Source: JALYZC01 sp963725645
GTDB taxonomy: Bacteria > Actinomycetota > Thermoleophilia > Solirubrobacterales > Solirubrobacteraceae
Assembly (NCBI GenBank): GCA_963725645.1
Contig: CAVRZD010000002.1
Span: 1 to 64,000, forward strand
Direction of reading: 5' to 3'
Length of the DNA: 64,000 nt
Part shown: in pieces, positions 58,622 through 64,000 of the stretch
How the letters are laid out: each line of letters starts with the position of its first letter
How positions within the stretch are numbered: the first letter of the stretch is position 1
Notes under the pieces: model-generated
Databases searched by the model: none
What the model was told of the DNA's origin: nothing
The model's input: the letters and a program-made list of their open reading frames with translations, nothing else
Program-made: the position numbers and the translations under genes

Positions 58622-60178
58622 CTACCCCGCGGGCGCGCCCTCCGGCTCCGGCTGGGCGCCGGTGACGACGTAGTCGCGCGCGCGCACGAGCACGAGCGCC
58701 GAGGCGGCCCCCACGAACGCCACGATCGCGCCGATCACGAACAGTTCGTTGAGCCCGTGGATGAAGCTCTCCTTCGCCACGCGCCCGATCACACCGCGCG
58801 CCTGCGGGGGCGCGGCGGCGACGACCTCGCCGATGCGGCCCGACTGGATCGCCGTCACCACGCGCCCGCTCTCGCCCGATCCGAACGGCGACGCGGCAAG
58901 GAGCTCGCTGGCGCGCGCGGCCACCTGGTGCTGGAAGATCGCGCCCAGCCCGGCGATCCCCGTCGCGATGCCGACCTGACGGAAGGTGGTGTTGATCCCC
59001 GAGCCCATGCCGGCGCGCTGCGGCGGGACCACACCCACGGCGGTCGCGGCCAGCGGAGGATTGATCATGCCGATCCCGATGCCGGAGACGATCAAGCCGC
59101 CGAGCAGCGCGGTCCAACCGTCGCTGACGGTCAACCCGCCGCTGAACGCCTGCCCCATCCACAGCAGCGCGAATCCGACCAGCGCCAGCCCGACGACGAA
59201 GAAGCCCCGCTTGGGCAGGCGCTCGGACAGTGGGCCGGCGGCGGCGGCGACGAAGAACGAGATCAGGCTCAACGGGAGAAAGCGCAGGCCCGCCTCGAGT
59301 GGTGAGAAGCCGAGGATGTTCTGCAGGTAGAGCGTGATGTAGAGGAACATCGCGAACATCGACGCCGACAGCGTGAAGGCCACGACCGATGCGCCGGCGA
59401 ACGTCGGCTTGCGGAACAGCGTGAGGTCGAGCATCGGGTGGTCCTGGCGCAGCTCGACCAGCACGAACATCACCAGCAGGACCGCGGCGGCGGCGAGGAG
59501 CCCCAGGATCAGCGCGCTGCCCCAGCCCTCCGCGTTGCCGCGGATGAGGGCGAACACGAACGCGATGAGCGCACCGGAGAACGTCGCCGTCCCGACCCAG
59601 TCGACCCCGCTCGCGGTGGGGTCGCGGGTCTCGTGGACCCGAGCCTGCGTGATCAGAATCGTGGCAATCCCGATCGGGACGTTGACGAAGAAGATCCACT
59701 CCCAACCGAGGCCCTCGGTCAGGACGCCGCCGACCAGCGGCCCGATCGCGACGGCGCCGCCGATCGTTGCGCCCCAGACCCCAAAGGCCGTCCCGCGCTC
59801 GCGCCCGTGGAACTCCTGCGCCAGGAGCGCCAGTGACGTGGCGAACATCGCGGCGCCGCCGACGCCCTGGAGGCCGCGCGCGAAGTCGAGCACGGTGGGA
59901 TCGCCGGAGAGGCCGCAGAGCAGGGAGGCGAGGGTGAAGATGGCGACGCCGGCGACGAACACCCTCCGGCGCCCGAGCCGGTCGGCCAGCGATCCGGCTG
60001 CGAGCAGGAGACCGGCCAGCGCCAGGGAGTAGGCGTCAACCACCCACTGCAGCTCGTCGAAGCTCGCGCTGGTCTCCCGCTGGATGTCGGGCAGCGCGAC
60101 GTTGACGATCGTGATGTCCAACAGCAGCATGAACGTCGCGACGCAGACCGCGACCAGCGTCCACCACTTTCGCTCCAT
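58622..60178 (-). CDS. MFS drug exporter, DHA2 (EmrB/QacA) family, 14 TM
   Basis: 518 residues with 14 membrane segments. Signature motifs: LDITIVNVALPDIQRE (motif D1) in helix 1, LADRLGRRRVFVAG (motif A) in loop 2-3, and GGAVAIGPLVGGVLTEGLGWEWIFFVNVPIG (motif C plus helix 6). Exports hydrophobic compounds using the proton gradient. The ribosome site GGGAGG is well placed. The operator at 60201-60217 overlaps its -10 box TACGGT, so it is probably induced by a TetR ligand. Confidence 0.93.
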   Translation of the reverse strand: MERKWWTLVAVCVATFMLLLDITIVNVALPDIQRETSASFDELQWVVDAYSLALAGLLLAAGSLADRLGRRRVFVAGVAIFTLASLLCGLSGDPTVLDFARGLQGVGGAAMFATSLALLAQEFHGRERGTAFGVWGATIGGAVAIGPLVGGVLTEGLGWEWIFFVNVPIGIATILITQARVHETRDPTASGVDWVGTATFSGALIAFVFALIRGNAEGWGSALILGLLAAAAVLLVMFVLVELRQDHPMLDLTLFRKPTFAGASVVAFTLSASMFAMFLYITLYLQNILGFSPLEAGLRFLPLSLISFFVAAAAGPLSERLPKRGFFVVGLALVGFALLWMGQAFSGGLTVSDGWTALLGGLIVSGIGIGMINPPLAATAVGVVPPQRAGMGSGINTTFRQVGIATGIAGLGAIFQHQVAARASELLAASPFGSGESGRVVTAIQSGRIGEVVAAAPPQARGVIGRVAKESFIHGLNELFVIGAIVAFVGAASALVLVRARDYVVTGAQPEPEGAPAG

Positions 60179-60200
60179 GTCGGCCTCCCGGGAGTCGTTG

Positions 60201-60217
60201 GCTTACGTACCGTAAGC
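60201..60217 (-). promoter_or_regulatory. Operator overlapping the exporter promoter
   Basis: GCTTACG (60201-60207), TAC, CGTAAGC (60211-60217): a perfect inverted repeat with a 3-base centre. It overlaps TACGGT on the minus strand (60209-60214). TetR-type in size; the regulator is not obvious in the window. Confidence 0.7.
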
Positions 60218-60248
60218 GTAGGGGCAAGGGCGTGCGGGCCCTACCCGT

Positions 60249-60276
60249 TTGTCGAACACCGGCCTGCGGATACACT
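60249..60276 (+). promoter_or_regulatory. Promoter of the large LuxR-type regulator
   Basis: TTGTCG (60249-60254), 16 bases, TACACT (60271-60276). The leader then holds a 9-codon frame ATG 60290 to TGA 60316 (MSSRGGRG) without a ribosome site, before the regulator ATG at 60330. Confidence 0.5.
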
Positions 60277-60329
60277 GTTTTCTGCCGTCATGAGCTCGCG
60301 GGGCGGTCGAGGTTGACAGACAGGGGCCC

Positions 60330-63203
60330 ATGGCAGGCGAAGGCCTTCACTCACCGATCACACCCACCGCGCTGCTGGAGCGCGACTCCGAGCTCGATGC
60401 CATCAGCGCGATCCTCGACGCCGCGCGCGCCAGCAGCGGCCGCGTCCTGGTCTTCGAGGGCCATCTCGGCCTGGGGAAGTCCCAGCTCGTGTCGGCCGCG
60501 CGCGGCTTCGCCCAGGGCACGGGCATGCAGGTCATCTCGGCGCAGGGAAGCGAGCTCGAGCGCCACTTCCCGTTCGGCGCCGCGCTGCAGCTCTTCGAGC
60601 CCCGCCTCGCCGAGGCCGAGGCGGAGGAGCGCGAGCTGCTCACCGCTGGCGCCGCGACGCTGACCGACGAGCTGTTCCATCCGGACCGCCGGGCCGGCGG
60701 ATCGCGGGGATCGATCGACCAGGACGACGAGGCGTTCGCGCTCATGCACGGGCTGTACTGGCTGACGGCCAACCTGGCCGAGCGCACGCCGCTGCTGATC
60801 GCGGTCGACGACGGCCATTGGGTGGACGCTCCGACGCTGCGCTTCCTCCACTACCTGGCGCAGCGCCTCGCCGGGCTGCCCGTGGCCGTCGTGGTTGCCC
60901 GGCGACCGGACGAGGGCCACGAGCAGGCCTCCGTCCTCGACGCGCTCGCGACGCATCCCGCCGCCTCCGTCAGCCGGCTGCGCACCCTCACCCCGGCCGC
61001 TGCCGGGCAGCTCGTGTGGGCGACGTTCCCGGAGGCCAGCGAGCGCTTCTGCCGCGTCTGCGCTGAGGTGACCAGCGGCAACCCCCTGTACCTGCGGGAG
61101 CTGCTCGCGGCCGCCGTCGCCCGCCGGATCGAGCCGACCGACGACGGCGCCGTGCGGGCACGGGCGCTCGGCCCGCAGTCGATTTCGCGGATCGTCCTGC
61201 TGCGGCTCTCCCAGCTCCAGTTCGGCACGACCGCATTGGCCCGGGCCGCAGCCGTGCTGGGCGACGGCACACCGCTCGCGCTGGCCGCGGAGCTCGCCGG
61301 CCTCGAGCCCGGCGTCGCCGCCGACGTTGCGGACGCGCTCGCCGGCGCCGACGTGCTGGTCGCGGGCGACCCGGTCGCCTTCGTGCACCCCGTCGTGCGC
61401 GCGGCCGTGTACGCCGAGCTCCCCAGCGCCGAGCGCTCCTCGGCCCACGCCGAGGCCGCGCGCCTGCTGCACGCCGCCGGTGAGCCCGGTGACCGCGTCG
61501 CGGGCCACCTGCTCGAGGCCCATCCCCGGGTTGCCGACTGGGTGGTCGACGTGCTGCGCGCCGCCGCGGCCCGCGCGCTCGCTCGCGGCGCGCCCGATTC
61601 GGCGATCCGCTTCCTGCGCCGGGCCCTCGTCGAGTCCCCTCCGCCGGAGGAGCGCACGGAGATCCTGCTCGAGCTCGGTCACGCGGACGCCGTCGGCGGC
61701 AACCCGCGCGCGGTCGAGCGCTTCGAGTCCGCGCTGGCGGGGCTGCGGGACCGCGACCGGCGTGCCCAGGTCCGGCTCGCGCTCGGCCGGACCCTGCACG
61801 CGCGCGGCGCCCACACCGAGGCGGCGGCGGCGTTCGAGCGCGGACTCGACGAGCTCGGCGACGCGGAGACGGAGACGGCGCTGCGGATGGAGGCCGGCTA
61901 CGTGGCGGCAGCCCGCGAGGAGCTGGCGCTGCGCCCGCTCGCCAGTGCGCGCCTGCAGCGCATCCTGGCCCGCCCGGACCGAGCTGAGAGCCCGGGCGAA
62001 CGGGTCCTGCTCGCCCACGTCGCGTACGAGCGCGCGCTGCGGGGCGACCCGGCCGCCGAGGTCGCCGAACAGGGTCTCAGCGCGCTCCACGACGGCGCGC
62101 TGCTGGGAGCGGAGAGCTCCGACGAGAGCGCGCCCCACCTTGCGGCCACGGCACTCGCCTGGGCGGGCGAGCTCGACGCCGCCGCCGCCGCCGCCACCGC
62201 GGCGATCGCGGACGCGCGGTCGCGCGGGTCGGTGCTCGCACACGCCACCGGGTGTCATGTGCGCGCCCTGACGGGCTTCAGCGCCGGCCGAGTCGGCGAC
62301 GCGATGGCGGATGCGCAGGCGGCGCTGGACGCGCTGCCGCGTGGGGACGAGCCGGTCGCGCCCCTCGCCCGGGCCCTGCTGTCGCGCATCCTGCTCGAGC
62401 GCGGCGAGCTCGTCGCGGCGCGCGGGCTGCTGTCGCTCTTCGGCGGCGACGAGCCGTGGACCGGGCGTGTCTCGTTCGCCGCCCTGCTCGAGGCGCGCGG
62501 CTGGCTCGCGATCGCCGAGGGCGAGGCCGACGAGGCGCTCACGAACTTCGTCGAGTGCGGCCGCCGCCAGGCCGCCGCACGTGCGCCCAACCCCGCGGTG
62601 CGCGCCTGGCGCTCGGGCGCCGCGATCGCCGCCGCCATGCTCGACGACGCCGAACGCGCGGCTCGCCTCGCCTCCGAGGAGATCGAGCTGGCGCGGGCCT
62701 TCGGCGCGCCGGGGACCGTCGGCGCCGCGCTGCGAACCGCCGGGCTCGTGACCCGCGGCGACGACGGCGTGGACCTCCTGCGCGAAGCGGTGCGGACGCT
62801 CGAGCGCTCCCCGGCCGAGCTCGAGCACGTGCGCGCGCTGACCGATCTCGGCGGAGCCCTGCGGCGGGCCGGCAAGCGCTCCGAGGCGCAGGACACGCTG
62901 CGCCGGGCGATGGACCTCGCCTACCGGTGCGGCGCCCTGTCCACGCTCGACCGCGCGCGGGCCGAGCTGACGGCGGCCGGCGCGCGCCCGCGCCGCGCCG
63001 CGCTGACCGGCTTCGACGCCCTCACCGCGAGCGAGCGACGGGTCACGGAGCTGGCGGTCGAGGGCCTGACGAACCGCGAGATCGCACAGGCCCTGTTCGT
63101 GACCGTCAAGACGGTCGAGTGGCATCTGGGCAACACCTACAGCAAGCTTGGCATCAGCTCGCGGCGCGAGCTCAAGAACGCGCTCGCGAACATCGCTGCC
63201 TGA
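60330..63203 (+). CDS. Large ATP-binding LuxR-family (LAL-type) transcriptional regulator
   Basis: 957 residues. N-terminal STAND/AAA ATPase: Walker A EGHLGLGKSQL (about 44-54) and Walker B LLIAVDDGHWVD (about 150-161). A long helical TPR-like region (about 400-870) for signal or protein binding. C-terminal LuxR HTH LTASERRVTELAVEGLTNREIAQALFV, TVKTVEWHLGNTYSKLGISS. MalT-like proteins of this size activate operons on binding an inducer; neither ligand nor target is visible. Divergent from the exporter. AGGGG lies close to the ATG. Confidence 0.93.
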   Translation: MAGEGLHSPITPTALLERDSELDAISAILDAARASSGRVLVFEGHLGLGKSQLVSAARGFAQGTGMQVISAQGSELERHFPFGAALQLFEPRLAEAEAEERELLTAGAATLTDELFHPDRRAGGSRGSIDQDDEAFALMHGLYWLTANLAERTPLLIAVDDGHWVDAPTLRFLHYLAQRLAGLPVAVVVARRPDEGHEQASVLDALATHPAASVSRLRTLTPAAAGQLVWATFPEASERFCRVCAEVTSGNPLYLRELLAAAVARRIEPTDDGAVRARALGPQSISRIVLLRLSQLQFGTTALARAAAVLGDGTPLALAAELAGLEPGVAADVADALAGADVLVAGDPVAFVHPVVRAAVYAELPSAERSSAHAEAARLLHAAGEPGDRVAGHLLEAHPRVADWVVDVLRAAAARALARGAPDSAIRFLRRALVESPPPEERTEILLELGHADAVGGNPRAVERFESALAGLRDRDRRAQVRLALGRTLHARGAHTEAAAAFERGLDELGDAETETALRMEAGYVAAAREELALRPLASARLQRILARPDRAESPGERVLLAHVAYERALRGDPAAEVAEQGLSALHDGALLGAESSDESAPHLAATALAWAGELDAAAAAATAAIADARSRGSVLAHATGCHVRALTGFSAGRVGDAMADAQAALDALPRGDEPVAPLARALLSRILLERGELVAARGLLSLFGGDEPWTGRVSFAALLEARGWLAIAEGEADEALTNFVECGRRQAAARAPNPAVRAWRSGAAIAAAMLDDAERAARLASEEIELARAFGAPGTVGAALRTAGLVTRGDDGVDLLREAVRTLERSPAELEHVRALTDLGGALRRAGKRSEAQDTLRRAMDLAYRCGALSTLDRARAELTAAGARPRRAALTGFDALTASERRVTELAVEGLTNREIAQALFVTVKTVEWHLGNTYSKLGISSRRELKNALANIAA

Positions 63204-63211
63204 AACGCGTT

Positions 63212-63904
63212 CTAGGCCCGGCCGTAGACCGGGACGGCCGCGCCACTGGTGGGCGCGGCGTCGTCCGAGGCAAGGAACGCGATCACGCCGGCGATCTGCT
63301 CCGGCGGCACCCACTTCGAGGTGTCCGCGTCGGGCTGAGAGGCGCGATTTCCCGGCGTGTCGATCACGCTCGGCAGGACCGCGTTCGCGCGCACGCCGTC
63401 ATCGCGGTACTCGACCGCCAGCGCCTCGACGAACGCGATGACGGCCCGCTTGGACGCGATGTAGCCCGCGGCGCCGGAGAAGGGCCGCAGCGCGGCGCGC
63501 GTGGACACGCACACGATCGCGCCGCCGCCGGCGTCGATCAGATGCGGGAGACAGGCCTGCGCGCACAGGTAGGCCGGCCGCAGGTTGAGACGGAACTGGG
63601 TCTCGAACTCCTCGATCGGCGTCTCGTGCACGCGCCCCGGAGCGGAGAAGCCGCCGACGAGGTTGACCATGGCCCGCAGCGGTGCGCCGGCGTCGCCCGC
63701 CGCGGCCTCGACCGCCTGGCCGACCGAGGCCGGCTCGAACAAGTCGGCCTGCACCAGCTCGAGCCCATCGCGCGCCGGCAGTCGGGCGAGCTCCTTCTCG
63801 GCGATCCACGGCACGACGACGCGCCAGCCGTCCGCGAGGAACCGCTCGACAACCGCGGTTCCGAGGCCGCCGGTGCCCCCGGTGATCAGCGCGCTGCGAT
63901 CCAT
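63212..63904 (-). CDS. Short-chain dehydrogenase/reductase
   Basis: 230 residues from ATG 63904. SDR motifs: TGGTGGLG (8-15), NLVGG in the NNAG position, catalytic Ser in VCVSTRAAL and YIASK (Tyr-x3-Lys). Resembles 3-oxoacyl-ACP reductases, but function is open. A longer frame to 63949 has no ribosome site. Convergent with the LuxR-type regulator, 8 bases apart. Confidence 0.88.
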   Translation of the reverse strand: MDRSALITGGTGGLGTAVVERFLADGWRVVVPWIAEKELARLPARDGLELVQADLFEPASVGQAVEAAAGDAGAPLRAMVNLVGGFSAPGRVHETPIEEFETQFRLNLRPAYLCAQACLPHLIDAGGGAIVCVSTRAALRPFSGAAGYIASKRAVIAFVEALAVEYRDDGVRANAVLPSVIDTPGNRASQPDADTSKWVPPEQIAGVIAFLASDDAAPTSGAAVPVYGRA

Positions 63905-63984
63905 GTCAGGTGAAGTCTCGCGCACCCGACCTACGTTGCGTGGCCCCATCGAATGCGTCCGCCCGCGGCTCTATCTTCGCCCGC

Positions 63985-64000
63985 ATGTTCGTGCGGGAAC
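63985..64000 (+). CDS. Start of a further plus-strand gene, cut by the window edge
   Basis: ATG 63985 (MFVRE) follows TATCTT (63972-63977) by 7 bases, the leaderless pattern of many genes in this window. Only five codons are visible. Confidence 0.35.

Noticed and set aside
57714..59705. 663-residue minus-strand frame across the exporter and hydrolase genes
   Set aside because: It spans two well-supported genes in another frame and consists of Arg-rich sequence.
60351..63314. 987-residue minus-strand frame opposite the LuxR-type regulator
   Set aside because: Shadow: the plus strand encodes Walker and HTH motifs; this frame is low-complexity Arg/Gly/Ala.

Overview
The window is a high-GC chromosomal segment from an actinobacterium. 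Thermoleophilia (Solirubrobacterales-like) is my best guess, from the very high GC, many small domain fusions, a hydrolase-cyclase fusion, a VKOR/DsbA pair, and many start codons placed 5-8 bases after a TANNNT -10 box (leaderless transcripts). The lineage is an inference; there is no rRNA or complete tRNA to confirm it.

Region 1 (about 1-16.5 kb) is accessory DNA. Gene blocks are separated by seven copies of a long dispersed repeat, all in the same orientation. Each copy has a hairpin with compensatory base changes and ends in a sequence matching the 3' half of a tRNA-Phe(GAA) from anticodon loop to discriminator base. Between copies lie a small orphan protein; an arsenic island (metallophosphoesterase, arsC, arsR, arsM, acr3, DUF2180, truncated second arsC); a secreted Vgb-like propeller; a serine hydrolase; a DUF1778/GNAT toxin-antitoxin pair; and a SnoaL/cyclase block. 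Weaker repeat copies recur near 33.5, 35.6 and 39.1 kb.

Region 2 (16.5-23.9 kb) holds a copper operon (orphan membrane and secreted proteins, CopC-CopD fusion, YcnI, two more membrane proteins) convergent with a VKOR-DsbA disulfide pair. A 982-bp IS982-family element with perfect 20-bp ends follows (24.07-25.05 kb).

Region 3 (25-33.4 kb) carries envelope genes (lipoprotein, M23-like protein with altered metal ligands, Lgt with a lipobox-bearing tail) and a zinc-uptake operon on the minus strand: a permease-binding protein fusion, ATPase, second permease and Zur-like regulator, behind a 27-bp palindrome.

Region 4 (34-42.7 kb): a sialidase-like secreted protein behind a mini-ORF; a SnoaL-phosphotransferase, methyltransferase and cupin group divergent from a TetR gene with a 14-bp palindromic operator; a CoA-binding protein and two FAD oxidoreductases.

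Region 5 (42.7-64 kb): an HD-GYP/LuxR gene with five +1 frameshifts, decayed DUF899 and VOC remnants, small zinc-ribbon proteins, greA, and a lipid-centred set (CFA-synthase-like methyltransferase, desaturase, WS/DGAT, SDRs, Zn alcohol dehydrogenase, frameshifted aldehyde dehydrogenase, PHA-synthase-like protein, hydrolase). A TetR protein probably controls part of this set through a 20-bp operator found in two intergenic regions. A DHA2 exporter, a large LAL-type regulator and an SDR close the window.
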